From Sipunculus nudus (Eukaryota; Annelida; Sipuncula; Golfingiida; Sipunculidae), in NCBI GenBank assembly GCA_026874595.1, contig CM049313.1, positions 70,610,659 to 70,674,658 of the forward strand: a DNA stretch of 64,000 bases. The letters run 5' to 3'. This document shows, in pieces, positions 10,811-23,217 of this stretch. The notes under the pieces were generated by a model. The model searched no databases, had not been told where the DNA came from, and saw only the letters and a list, made by a program, of their open reading frames with translations. The translations under genes and the position numbers were made by a program. How positions within the stretch are numbered: position 1 is the stretch's first letter; each line of letters begins with the position of its first letter.

Positions 10811-11649
10811 ATGTATCGGTATTACGCTCCGGAGGAAGTGGAAATCTTACGCTTCTAAACAAGCAACTGATTTTCATGCTGCCAGCTTTGACCATTTATG
10901 ATTTATTTAGACACCAGATGGCGGTTCGTTGTCCGCTGAAAAATACGTGCGTATGATGTGACAAGCAGCCAACCAGATACCAATAAACAAACACTCGACA
11001 GGCATCCTGGCTCCGCCCATAGCTGCGCTTCAAGCGCCGTTTGAAGACAGTTAAAGGTCGAAATTTAATTGCTCCCTCTGCATTCTTGCATCATCGGCCG
11101 ATTTGATTCTGACAGTATGACTGTGTTAGCGTTGCCATGTATCTGTTGTCTGCAGAACTGAAACCAGTCAGCGAGGTGTGAAACAGCCTTTGTTGTTACG
11201 TTTCGTTTGAATTACAGCTCACTGGCCGGGCATCCTATGTGCCAAAGGCCCTAAGCAAACCACGTGGGCGGCAATTCTCTCCAAGCCTGTGGCCTGTTCA
11301 AACAGTAACCGGGACGATGAGCTGTCACTCAAAACAAAATGAACATGATTGGCCCTGTGTATTCCTCGCTTGGCCGTGTCTTCCAGCACAAGGTCTCATC
11401 TGATTGGACAGTGCTCCCCTCTGGTGTAGCAATTCAGGATACGAGGTCATAACAAACAGCGCTAACCATATAGGCATTAGGCCTATAGTTAAAGCGCTGT
11501 GTAAAGAGCGTATATTGGTATATAACCGTCATTTAAAGAAATTTATGCAAAAGTTGTTACACGGTTTGGTGAGAAATCACCCGACCTCATCCAGGGTATA
11601 GACATCATAAATTAATTGGTTTGCTGGACTAACTTAGAAACATGCTTCT

Positions 11650-11927
11650 AAATATGATGTTTTGGGCTGAATGTGGTCAAAAACTGGTTGTCATGTGCGC
11701 TATGGTAACGCTTGGTATAAAGTCCCTAGCGCTCAGTAGTCCCAAGATGTTTGAAGTATGTAAGAACACTGCCCGCTGTAAGTGCAGGGTAGCGCTCGGT
11801 AAAAAGTCTGAGAGCGCGGTAGTCCAACGCGGGTCAGAGCAATGCCTGGTGTGAATCCAAGGTAGCGCTCGGTAAAAAGTCCTACTGAGCGCTAGCACTC
11901 GGTAGCGCTCGGTAAAAAGACAGACCG
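11650..11927 (-). repeat. Right TIR of the 4.26-kb element
   Basis: Contains several GTAGCGCTCGGTAAAAAG units and matches the left TIR in inverse. The outermost bases read AGACAGACC. Confidence 0.65.
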
Positions 11928-12926
11928 GATTGTGCTTCTCTGTGTATTAAACCTGTCAGGTTGTCAAGTATTGTTTTCATGGTAGCTAACTAGTCTGTTC
12001 TTAACTTCATTCAACAAGAGCACCCAACGAGTGCATAATACATCTTCATTACCTCTGGTGCCCTCTGACCTCTTTAAATATATATGGGAACTGCTGTGAA
12101 CTGAGCTTGGGCAAGATATTTTACTGGTGAAAATCCATTGTATTCTACGTAATTCATTGCAGTGATAATACTTAAGATCAATAGACAGACAGATGTCAAG
12201 ACCAACAGACATACATAGACCTTACCCAAATAGGAATCATATTTAACAGGTATATAAAAAGTTTCAAACTGATTTAATAAAATTTAGTGAAGGGTAAGGG
12301 AAACAGAAGAGGCATTATCCATTAGTTTTTGAAGGTTATCTGAATCATCATAAGATGATTTCAATTTGAAGGGTTCAACACTTTTGAGAGATAGGGCAAC
12401 TTCTTAAGCCAAGCTGAAGATCGGAGACATTTACTGGTATTAGGGGCTGCCTTTGTTCTAGAGCAAACCAGGGATCCAACCATGGCATTTGTGAACTGTG
12501 ACACACAGCAAAGTTTACTGAAAATACTTTGAGGTACACATGTAGTCTCAAACTACTTCCTGGTTATAACTACTTTAGCATGGTAACAATGCTCCCAGAT
12601 TTGCATAATAGACTTGACAGACTACAGTCAACAATTTTACATCTACAGTCCTTTGTTGATTTTCAAAATAAAGTTTTCATAAAAAGTCAGCCTATCATTT
12701 ATTGATAATTGATCCCCAAGTCAAAGTTGCATGATAATGAATATATACAATTCTCCTGAGGGCCACCACCCAGTATAAACAAACAGAACCTTGCTGCAAA
12801 TTACTTTGGTTAGCACACCATATAATTAGACCATATGTAAACATGCACTTAGTAAAGGATGATCAATCCAAATTCTGTTGTAACTTAGCTGACTCTGACA
12901 GGTAACAGATGAAGAAGAAGACTCAC
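11928..12926. other. Intron 7 sequence, nothing recognised
   Basis: AT-rich, with no clear repeat unit and no convincing coding segment up to the donor of exon 7. Confidence 0.5.
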
Positions 12927-13020
12927 CAATCTGTTCTTGTGTGATCTGGACTGTGGGGAGTTTGTCTATTTGATCCTTTGGGGCTGGTGGGGCCCCTGTA
13001 CTTTCTAACTGATTCATTAA
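12927..13020 (-). CDS. RNF126: RNF126/RNF115-like, coding exon 7 (NQLESTGAPPA segment)
   Basis: A 94-bp exon follows the acceptor TTCTTTTTTACAG and ends at the donor GTGAGTC. It reads LMNQLESTGAPPAPKDQ then IDKLPTVQITQEQI plus one base of the next codon. Human RNF126 has the equivalent [23 protein letters not shown]. This is the conserved run-in immediately before the RING. Entry phase is 0 and exit phase 1, matching the two-base lead-in of exon 8. A minus-strand reading continuing past the donor is intron. Confidence 0.95.
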
Positions 13021-13463
13021 CTGTAAAAAAGAACAGGATAACAAAGAAATCAAATATGATGAAGCAGCAGGCTGGATCATTTATACCTAGTAGTACACAG
13101 AACATAATGTATAAAATCAAACACCTAATATACATTGAACATGAAATTTACTTATAGGTAATCAAGAAACTTAATTTTCTATGCAAACTGTAGAACTGCT
13201 TTATCTCCTTTAACAGTCAAAAATTAAAAGGGGCCAGATCACAGAGAGGAAGTTATTGAATATATTCCTCAAGCAATGGTCTCAGTACATTTATACTGTA
13301 AATTATTCTTCTCAACTACTGCTTTAAATAGCAGGCTTGGCTGTATATAACTTCCAAAAAATACTCTGACAATTGTGACACTCTACTGCATGTTTCAAAT
13401 ATGGTTAAAAAATTTCAGGCCCACAAAACATGGTGTCCGAGTCCTGAACTAATCTGAACCAAT

Positions 13464-13746
13464 AACAAGGGACCTATGGGTTAGACGCTCAGCTGTTATA
13501 TATGATAAAAAAATATTATTTAGAAATGAGGCACATGCTGGTTTTGTGTGGTAATAAATATAAGCTGTATTATGAGTTGTTGTTGTTTAGCTTATGTATG
13601 ATTTTTATAGTACCTTTGGAGACAGGGAAGAGGATTGATTTCATTTATTTTATTAACAAATGGAGTACTACTGTCACACAGATTTTGACTTGGCCATATA
13701 ACTTATAAGCAGGACATATAATATAAGAGTTTAACTATTTATTAAA
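13464..13746 (+). mobile_element. Family E 5' end, interrupted by family B
   Basis: Starts ACAAGGGACCTATGGGTTAG with CGCTCAGCTG following, the family E head. It matches 37188-37560 over TTTTGTGTGGTAATAAATAT and GGAGACAGGGAAGAGG. At TATTTATTAAA the family B copy begins; AAATTACAAATATTGT after that copy continues the family E text. Confidence 0.7.
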
Positions 13747-15137
13747 ACTAGATGTGTCTGAACGACACGAATGCCCCCGCCTTGGGCAAATTAGAAACAT
13801 TTGTAAAATTTGGAAAATTTTTTAAGTTCAGGAGGTGTCGTATGGTCAAAAGTAGGTCAACAAGGGCAAAATGCAAACTCGATCTGTAACGGGTCATTAT
13901 CAAGCAACACACCAAAAATCATGCCAGTATATGCAGGCATTGTGAAAAAAAGTCCATACATGTGCATTTTCCATAAAAATTTCTGTCTTTCATGAAATTT
14001 TCTATGTTTAGGAGCCGTAAAACAATCAAAAGTAGGTCAACCGTGAAGAAACGCAAACTCAATCTGTAACTGTCATTATCTGCCCACACAAAAAAAATCA
14101 GGGTGGTATCTGCAGGCATTGAGGAAAAAAAGTCAGTACATATGCATTTGTTATGAAAATTTTTATTTTTCATGAAACTTTCTATGTTCAGGAGCATTCA
14201 AATGGTCAAAAGTAGATCAACTGAGACAAAACAAGAACTCGATCTGTAACTGGTCATTATCTGCCTACACACCAAAAATCAGGCCCGTATCTGAAGCCAC
14301 TGCGAAAAAAAGTCTGTACAAGTGTATTTGTCATGAAAATATATATTTTACATGAAATTTTCAATGTTCAGGTGCCGTAAAACAGTCAAAAGTAGGTCAA
14401 CCGGGACGAAATGCTAAATCTGTAACTGGTCAATATCTGCCGACACACACTAAAAATCAGGCCAATATCTGCAGGCATTGCGAAAAAATGTCTGTACATG
14501 TGTATTTGTCATGAAATTTCATATTTTTCATGAAATTTTCTATGTAAAGGAGCCGTAAAACGGTCAAAAGTAGGTCAACCGGGACAAAACGCGAACTCGA
14601 TCTGTAACTTGTCTATATCTGCCCACACAACAAAAATTAGGCCAATATCTGCAGGCATTGGGAAAAAAAGTCTGTACATGTGTATCTGTCATGAATATTT
14701 CTATTTCTCATGAAATTTTCTAAGTTTAGGAGCTGTAAAACGGTCAAAATAGGTCAACCGAGACGAAACGTGAACTCAATCTGTAACTGGTCTATATCTG
14801 CCCACACACCAAAATTCAGGCCAATATCTGCAGGCATTGCGAAAAAAAGTCCGTACATGTGTATCTGTCATGAATATTTCTATTTTTCATGAAAATTTCT
14901 AAGTTTAGGAGCCGTAAAACGGTCAAAAGTAGGTCAACCGGGACGAAACGCAAACTCAATCTGTAACTGGTCTATATCTGCCCACACACCAAAAATCAGG
15001 CCAATATCTGCAGGCATTGCGAAAAAAAGTCCGTACAACTGTTTGATTTCGGAATGACGGAAGGACGGAAGGATGGAAGGACGGAATGACGGACATGGGT
15101 AAAACTATATGCCCCGGCCACTTTGTGGCGGGGGCAT
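13747..15137 (+). mobile_element. Family B non-autonomous repeat element, copy 2
   Basis: Same head (ACTAGATGTGTCTGAACGACAC), about seven 178-bp core units, GACGGAAGGACGGAAGG simple repeat, GCCAC-ttt-GTGGC hairpin and GGCGGGGGCAT end as copy 1. Both ends are present, so this is a complete copy. Confidence 0.8.
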
Positions 15138-15164
15138 AAAAAATTACAAATATTGTCCCAAATA

Positions 15165-16120
15165 TAATCTAATACTTATAAAAGGAATTCGGTTCACGTT
15201 TGTTCGCAATGTTCTCTAAAACCGCGTTGTGTACAATACTGTGCCATACGTCATTTTAATGGTTATTATCCCCTCAGTGACATAGGCAATATGAAAATAA
15301 ATAATTTTTAATGTACAAATAATTTTGAGTGATTTTTACGTTTTTTTACCGAACACAGCCGAACTGCCTTCGGCAATCATCGGAATGCGTGCATCGTGGT
15401 CACTCAACCTCTAACACTAAGGACTATTGTTCATATAAATAACGTTTGCTTTCAATGAGGGATTTGACTCATGCACGTGCGTGGTCAGTAAAAGATAAAA
15501 ACACATGTTTCTCGCTTTATGAAATGGAAAGTTCAACCCAGGAGGATTAATGACAAAACCTAATTCAAGGTCAGAAAAAAGGGCTGGGGTGGGGTAGTTG
15601 CGGGGGTTTCAGGCCTCAAAATTTGTCAGATACGATGAAAAAAAGGTTCCGGTAGCTGAAAATGGGATACGGACCCACTGCATGGAGTCCCGCAGGGTCC
15701 GCTTCTGCTACTTACGATGTATGCTTATTTCTGTTTCCTTCTTCAGGAACAGTTTTCTTGCAAAGTACATTTAATTAATCTTTCATGTGTTCCTCACATC
15801 AACCTATTCTTTATATGTCCAACGATAGAAACCAGTCAAATATCAACGAAACACTGTCTGCCTCCGCGTCTCATTACGGTTCGCAATGTAAACCATCACT
15901 GACCAGGTCTTCAAGGTAAACAACCTATGATTTTTGCCAAGAGCACAGCGCCATAAATTAACAGTAAAAATTATTTGTACATATATCGTATTCAGAAAGT
16001 ATCCCACCAAAAATCTATATTTACTTTTAAATTTATAATAAAAATGGGCCAACATTCAAAATCTCAGTAAATATATCTCCCAAACCCCCAGTAAAAAGGC
16101 CGGTATACCGGGTTTATCAG
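15165..16120. other. Probable unclassified insertion within the family E fragment
   Basis: The inverted relative at 9580-9900 is continuous where this copy is split between CCAAATATAATCT and TTATTAAAAATAATAAG, so roughly 950 bp looks inserted. An imperfect inverted pair (GTACAAATAATTTT near 15324, AAAATTATTTGTAC near 15969) lies inside. No coding similarity is recognised. Confidence 0.4.
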
Positions 16121-16422
16121 CTAGTTTTTATTAAAAATAATAAGAGAATCATATGATTTTTTAAAATGAAATGTAACTGATATGATTATTAAAATAATAT
16201 TAAAGAATATATTCATGAATGCATTCATGAATACATTTTGAAAGTATTTGCACGAGTATTCATATACTTTCATTTTTACCTGAATTCCCATTCTTTATGC
16301 AAGAAATTTTATAACGGAATACATATTCATATTTGTATTCAAATACATTCACAAGTATTTGCACCAGGTCTGGTATTTATTCAGTTTTAGCCAAACAATG
16401 ATGTTGAGAATCCAGAATATAA

Positions 16423-19347
16423 ACAAAGGACCCATGGGTCACGGCGCCGAGCTTAAGTTTGAAAATTTTGCAACTGCAAAATATGAAAAATATTCTATTG
16501 TAATGTTTTTCATATATATAAGCATATGAGAAGCTAAGAGGAAAGGGGCCCTCCTACTTGGTTATAGTAAAGTTCTAAATATATGATTGCAAACTAATAC
16601 TCTGACAAGACTGTCATGAAGAAAAACAGTAAAAGGTTTGAGATACTGTGATGCATATGAAAAATTTACAGATGGACAGGCAAGTGGACAGAATGGACTA
16701 TTATGCATACACATATATTTTATTATATTTAAATCAAATGTTTAAACTGAATTTAAAAGAAAATAATGCAACAACATGGCATCTACAAGATTATTCCTTG
16801 AATCCCTATTAAAAAGTTTTGCACATTGGAGTTTCAGTACATGCTTAATTTTATTCACCGAAATAAAATAAAAGATTCAGTAAATTTGATAAAATAAAAA
16901 CACCTTTTCAAATAAAGTATACACACTGTTGGTTGAATGAGGGACAAACAATATCATTATGCTAATTACAATCTCAGCTATAATTAATTACTGGAATTAA
17001 TAGTCAATTTCACACCTGGTGAAGTTTTACTCTTCTGAAGTAAAGCATTACTTATCTGATGAACATCCACACTTTCATAGCAATACATCACTTTGTGGAC
17101 ACAATCAAATGTGCACTTTAATCATTGCAACCCTGGTGGTACAATACAAAATCAAAAATGTAGCACAGCCAAGAATAAAATAAAATACAGAAAATTATAA
17201 CATTCGTCTAGTTTATGCACAAGCTGGGGTGGGGGGGGGGGGGAGTGCAGGGCAGAGGGGAAGCCTGCTGGTAGTGGCCAAGCTGACTGGGGTGGGTTAC
17301 ATAATGCAAGTGAAGGCTGTACTACTAGGTGAGCTACATGTAAACACCATTTGACATGGTGTATGAAAACTTGAATAAAAGCTACTCTTTTCGATCAATT
17401 CCTTTGAAATTTCAGATTTGAAAAGATTAAATCCTTATGTATATATGCTGTGAAAATTAAATGAAGAGTGCTTACAGGGAAAAAACGTGCTATTGCCAAA
17501 GTTGGACAAAATTTAAGGTATTGATTTTTTATTTATGCTAATAACTTGAAAAATTTGCAAAATTCAGATCTAATTTGGGGTAAACAATTGAATTTTGATT
17601 AAATAAAGTTATATTCCTGAAAAAAAGTCTCCAGCTTCAGCAATTCTCATTTTAAGTGAGCAAATATATTTCCTGATTTTTAAAAAACTGCATTATATTA
17701 GGGCCCATAACTTCAAAATAATACCCAATACTGACCTAATTTTTGGTATGTGCACAGAAAATGTATGGAAGAATATGAATACTAAATATGATCAAAAACA
17801 GATCAGTGGTTTTGATATTACGCAGCATTGAAGTGTAACAATGGCTTTTTTATGAAAAACGGAGGTTTTTCCTTAATATCTCGAGGGAACGAAGTTTTAA
17901 TGACCCAATTTTCGGTATGGTAGGAGATTTTCGGGACATCTAATGGAATGCAGAATTTAAGATTTGTAGGTCTAACGGTTTTTAAACGTGCCCTGTTAAC
18001 GGCCAGATGGCCGGACGACGGATTAAGGACCACAACTATAGCTTAGATGACTTACAGTCAGCTGAGCTTATTATATCAACAGTGCTCACGGGAAACAGAC
18101 GTGCCATGGTCACAGTTGGGCAAAATTTAAGGTACTAATTTTATATTTATACTAAAAACTTATAAAATTTGAAAAATTCAGAACTAATTTTGGGTATTCA
18201 ATTGAATCTTGATTAAATAATGTTACATCCCTGACAAAAAAATCTCTAGCTTCAGCAATGCCCTTGTTAAGGGAGTAAATATATTTCTTGATCTTTTACA
18301 AAGTGCATTATGTTTGGGCCCATAACTTAAAACAATTACGCAATACTGACATCATTCTGGCATGTGCATAGAGAATGAAAAATATGTATATTATTTATGA
18401 TTAAAGTCAGATCAGTGGTTTTGATATTAGGCAGTCTTAAAGTGTAACAATAGGTTTTTAATGGAAAAATGAAGTTTTTCATGAATATCTCGAAGGTATT
18501 AAGTCCTAGTGACCAAATTCTTGGCATGGTAGGGGATTTTGGAGACCTAACTGTATGCCGAATTTAAGGAACTTAGAGCTGAAGCTGGGTAGCTGAGCTC
18601 TTGCAAACTGCATAACACTAGCTAGATGTAAACAATATGTTACATGGTGCTTGAAAACTTGAATAAAATCTACAGTTTTTGATCAACTGGTTTCAAATTT
18701 TTGGTGTTAACAGTTGAAATGCTAACAAAAACATGCTGTGAAAATTAAATCCACAGTACTTACAGGAAAAAAAAACGTGCCATGGTCAAAGTTGGGCAAA
18801 ATTGAAGGTACCAATTTTTATTTTTATTAATATTTTAAAAAATTTTAAAGATTTTCATCTAATTTTGATTAATTAAAGTTATATTACCCGAAAAAAGGTC
18901 CATAGCTTTAAAATTTTTGTTAAGTGATCAAATATCTTTCCTGATTTTTTACAAAATGCATTATGTTTGGGCCCATAACTTTTTTAAATTAAATAATACA
19001 GACATAATTTCTGGCATGTATATAGGAACTATATAGAGGAATATTTATGGTAAATATGAGGAAAAACAGATGAGTGGTTTTGATATTAGGTAGTCAAGAA
19101 GTGTGAAAATAGGTTTTTAATAAAAAAATTGAGGTTTTTCCTTAATTTCTCAAAGGAACGAAGTTGCAAAGACCCACTTTTCGGCTTGGTAGGAGATCTT
19201 GGGGACATCTAACATTATGCCTAATTTTGGATTCCTAGGTCTTACGGTTTCAAAACGTGCCACATCTACGGACGGTCAGACGGACGGACAGACGATGGAC
19301 AATGGACCACGACTATAGCTCAGATGACTTATAGTCAGCTGAGCTAA
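16423..19347 (+). mobile_element. Family E non-autonomous repeat element, copy 1
   Basis: Head ACAAAGGACCCATGGGTCAC (GACCC-AT-GGGTC palindrome), then a unique 5' part, a G-run at 17226-17242 and three core units of about 615-675 bp with GTTTGGGCCCATAACTT, GTGGTTTTGATATTAGGCAG and TTCGGTATGGTAGGAGATTT. The tail is GACGGACGGACAGACGATGG followed by the double hairpin TAGCTCAGATGACT/AGTCAGCTGAGCTA. It lies wholly in intron 6 and encodes nothing recognisable. Confidence 0.8.
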
Positions 19348-19494
19348 AAATTATCTTAACTGAATCAGATTTGGTGAAACTGGTTGAAATGGAACTGAAA
19401 TTTCACCATAATATTTGAACTGGAACTGAATTGGAATTGAAAAACCTGAAAAACTTGCTTATTGTTGTGATAAACATACACAGTATGATCTTAC

Positions 19495-19570
19495 CTGTGT
19501 GATGATTGCATCCAGCCCACCTGCACCCCACGCATAATCACCTGGTTCCCCATACAAACTAAACATATTC
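19495..19570 (-). CDS. RNF126: RNF126/RNF115-like, coding exon 6 (DYAWG segment)
   Basis: A 76-bp exon between the acceptor CATGTTTCAG and the donor GTAAGATC encodes NMFSLYGEPGDYAWG followed by AGGLDAIITQ. DYAWG plus GLDAIITQL is one of the most conserved blocks of RNF126/RNF115 and by itself identifies the family. The exit phase is 0. The following intron, about 6.5 kb, is almost entirely nested repeats (13464-19347). Confidence 0.95.
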
Positions 19571-21001
19571 CTGAAACATGAAAAAGAGATGCTGTCAATT
19601 TACCTTCTTCAATAAATCTTCTTTGTAACTGAACTTATAGTACAACAGGCTTATTAATGTTACACTAATAAAACTAAACAACACTGCACGGATACATGCA
19701 CTCCTATTTTACACAAACTATGACAGATTATAGTAAGAAACATTGTTCTAACTCAGGGCAAGCTATTACACTCAAGTTGTTTTTCTTTAACTGAAACCCT
19801 AATTTTTTTGGTAATAATTGATTCACTCAATAATTCCAACAGTAAACAAGGTATCAGCCATTAGTGGTGGACTGATTATGGGCACTTTCACACAAAAGGT
19901 TGAGTGATTAGTCTCACTGGGGAGTAAAAACTGAATACCTAACAGAGCAATATTAAGTTTACCCCTGAAAAGGTATATATCTTAGCTAAAGGAAACTGTT
20001 TAGTATACCATTTTACCTGTGAACTAATAAAAGTTACATTGAATTCAGAAATTCAAACATCCCATATTTTTACAATTATCTTTTTCTCTTCACAGCTCTA
20101 CATAATTTAAATTTTCGCTCATTGGTTTGTTCTAATGTCTTTATCTGATGTATTTGATCATGCCCTAAGTGCATGGTAAAAAAAATTCAATCATATTTTT
20201 TTTTTTTATGAAATTTTCATATTTTTATAAAAATTTAACAGTGCATTTTAATTATGATTAAAGGAAGTATGCTGTCAGTTTTTATTCTGACACTGCCCTG
20301 GTCAATTAGTAACAGAAATGGTGAGAGAAGTTGTTCAGCTGTACAGAGTTCAAGAAATCAGGAAATATGTTGATGCCTTAGTCTGTTGTCACTTGTTTTA
20401 TATGATAACATTTTTTAACATCATTGGTACTGGAGAGGACATTATTTTAACATGCACTGTGGAAAAATTCAAAAGGAATATTTTGTTCCCTCTCTCTCTT
20501 GTATTGTTCATGGACCTCTTGAACATAAAGTGAATCAGTGTCCACCTCATTTTCCAGAGGCAAGTTCATCTGCAACTATTTGGACCTTATGGTTAAAGGA
20601 GCACAAAATAGACATACCCAAGTATCAGTTATTAAGTATAATGTAAGTCAATTATGACTCCATGATATTAAATGAAACTTAAAGTGAGATTATAAATATT
20701 GAATGGCTTGTACCTTTTGTTTTGTTGAAAAAAAATATATTTTTAACAATAATTTGGAGAAATGGTCATCTTGAAAATTAAATATTTTACAGAATTTTAT
20801 TCAGAAGCAGTTTTGTTCACAATCCGTAATGCAAATATAATTTGTTTTTTGCACTCATGCTTTATTTCCAACACATTTACTTTGAATATCAACATCTGTC
20901 AACTTATTTCACAACATACATTAAACAATTTGTTCATAGACAACATAGCTCACCTGAATGTAATATAAACAAAATGTTTATTGTAGACCTGGGGAAAATA
21001 T

Positions 21002-21069
<68 letters not shown>

Positions 21070-23151
21070 TTTATTCAAAATTTAGGACATACATTTTTGT
21101 ATCATGTGATAACTACAGATATGGGTCCTGCTAGTAGTATTTGACATTGTTACACAACAGTTGTGGAAATGGACATTTCAGCTGCTTTTGGCTTTTTACT
21201 TGTGAGGATTTACCGTTAAATTTGAATTTAAAATATAAAAACAACTTTTCTGAGACTTAGATAAACTGGAACCAGAAAATTAAGCTTTTGCAAGAAGACA
21301 ATGTTGATATCATTGTTTTCATAGACTTTGCTATGAGACTTGGTAAAATGGATGGAAAAATAAAAGCACGTTGTCAAAGACCAAGTTCACATGATGCCTT
21401 AATCACCCTAACCACCCCCAGCCCCAACACTGATAACTGTGTCATTTAAAATGTGTACCAGCAATTTGGGAGACCATAGTTTCAAAAGCTGTTTTACCAA
21501 ACTCTTTGGTTTCACAAGTTGCTGACTTTTTCTTGAGGCAAAAGTATTGGCAAATTTGATTGTAGTTGCTCTCATGAAGTAATGATTCATAGCTGGTGAG
21601 ATGGCAAGGGAACAGAAATTACTGGTATTTTCATAAGAATTATCTTTGGCCAAAACAATTTGGGTTGATTCATCAGCAATCATCAATATGGCACAGTTAC
21701 ATAAAATATGTGACATGAAGAGAGTTAATGATCCAGATAATGAAATGTTAGATTTTGGTAAAAATGAAAATTAGGGCTGTTCGACTATTTCTACCGGTCT
21801 AATTTGGTAAAGAATCTTAACATGTATGTGGTTCTAGTTAAAAACAGATACAAATACACATTTTTTATAATACCCAAAGAATTAGATGAAGGCGTGTATG
21901 TAGTAAACTGCATGGTATTTATTAAAACTAAAAGTAAGCAGGTTAAGTATCGACAGTGATTGAAAGCTTCAAGAACTACCGTGCAAAACTGAAAGACTGA
22001 AGGGTTGTACATTTGACACTTTTATCCCTTGTTAAAAAAATGTCCTCTCCAGTACATTTAAGTAACACAAAATTAAAGTCTGCTACTGTCACAATTTAAA
22101 TGCAGTTATTGCAGGTATGCTTTTTGTCTGCTTCTCACTTCTGTACAATAAAGGAACATGTAAAAGAAAGGCTTTATCATGAATTCATCAATGAAGATTC
22201 ATCACTCTAAACATTGGTATGACAATGAATGGAGTTACATGCTAATTTATATATATAATGAGCCAAACTACTTCCCTAAACCAGTCAGTCTATTTATATT
22301 TATCACTAGGACAAACTTGAAGTAAATATTAAGCTTACTTGGAGAAGTATTCCTCTAGCCTGTCTCATGTTAAAAATGATTGTACTGGAGAGGACATTTT
22401 AACAGATACACTCATTGCTTAACTGGCCACAGGATATTAGATGGTATGCAATGCAAACACCAGGGAATTTATCTTCCTAGCTACCTGTTACATATAAAAT
22501 AAAATAGGCTTTTAAATTCTACATTAAAGTGAATTTTATCTGTATGTACTGGAGAGGACAATTTTTTTAACAGGCATATACCAGGTAAACAAGTGCCAAA
22601 TCATCCCGGTCAGGACACACATACCCAGCCCTTAGTTACCAAAATATAATTAGATATGATACTGGCTGTTTAAAGCAGGATTTTGTTTTGCGACATTAGA
22701 ATTACATTTCTTGTGAGGATACAATGTACTGGAGAGGACAGGTCCAAGCAAAATTTTTTAACCAATTATTATACTTAAGGATATTGATTGGATAATTTTA
22801 ACCACCACCATGAAAGTCATGAAACTTGGAGCACTTGTAGTTTACATGTTACAGCATGTGCTGTGATGAGAATATTTCTGTTCTGGTAAACAAATTTCAG
22901 TCATATTTACATTAAATTTTTCCATTTTTGTGAGTGAGACTCCAAAATTTGATGAAAATTACACTTAAATGGCCAGAACTTCTTAAAAAATTGGCTAAGA
23001 GTTATAAAATTTTCTGTGTTTATAGAGGCTGGTGTGGCCTTTACAAATATGATAATATGTTTCATATTTTCAGCCACAAAACTTACCTGTGAACCATTGT
23101 TTAACAAATTTTCATATCCAACCTTTAGTGTGAAAGTGCCCTTATACTTAC
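19571..23151. other. Intron 5, with a recurring ACTGGAGAGGACA motif
   Basis: No complete transposon is recognised. The motif TGTACTGGAGAGGACA, usually followed by a T-run and TTTAACA, occurs near 20427, 22383, 22549 and 22725 and inverted near 22040. A (TA)n tract lies at 21002-21063. Two plus-strand stretches (20452-20646 and about 21280-21450) are open but match nothing I know. Confidence 0.5.
21002..21063. repeat. (TA)n microsatellite
   Basis: About 62 bp of uninterrupted TA. Confidence 0.95.
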
Positions 23152-23217
23152 ATAGGGAGTCCTGCTCGTTGAAACATGGGGGCACCTGTTAGACTGCTGA
23201 GCAACTGTTGGACAATG
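23152..23217 (-). CDS. RNF126: RNF126/RNF115-like, coding exon 5 (IVQQLL segment)
   Basis: A 66-bp exon follows the acceptor ATTCTTCCAG and ends before GTAAGTATA. It reads SIVQQLLSSLTGAPMFQRA and then GLP plus two bases of a Met codon completed in exon 6. The IxQQL motif corresponds to the GIIQQL segment of human RNF126 that precedes the DYAWG region. Entry phase 2 and exit phase 2 agree with exons 4 and 6. The segment has no catalytic residues; its role in the family is not well defined. Confidence 0.91.

Larger units (their letters stand above)
7667..11927. mobile_element. Long-TIR DNA element (about 4.26 kb) carrying nested insertions
   Basis: 7667-8255 and 11650-11927 are inverted copies sharing ACCAGGCATTGCTCTGACCC, TTCAAACATCTTGGGACTAC and many ACCGAGCGCTA units. 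The flanks GACTGTGCA and GATTGTGCT differ at two of nine positions and may be an eroded target duplication. The interior includes a 250-bp MITE-like insert in the left TIR, a CT/TA-rich tract, the 9122-10754 element and about 850 bp of somewhat GC-richer DNA (10810-11640) with no transposase that I recognise. Confidence 0.6.

Noticed and set aside
21408-21716. 102-codon minus-strand frame in intron 5
   Set aside because: It lies in the host gene's intron and has no family motif and no phase-compatible splice sites linking it to exons 5 or 6.
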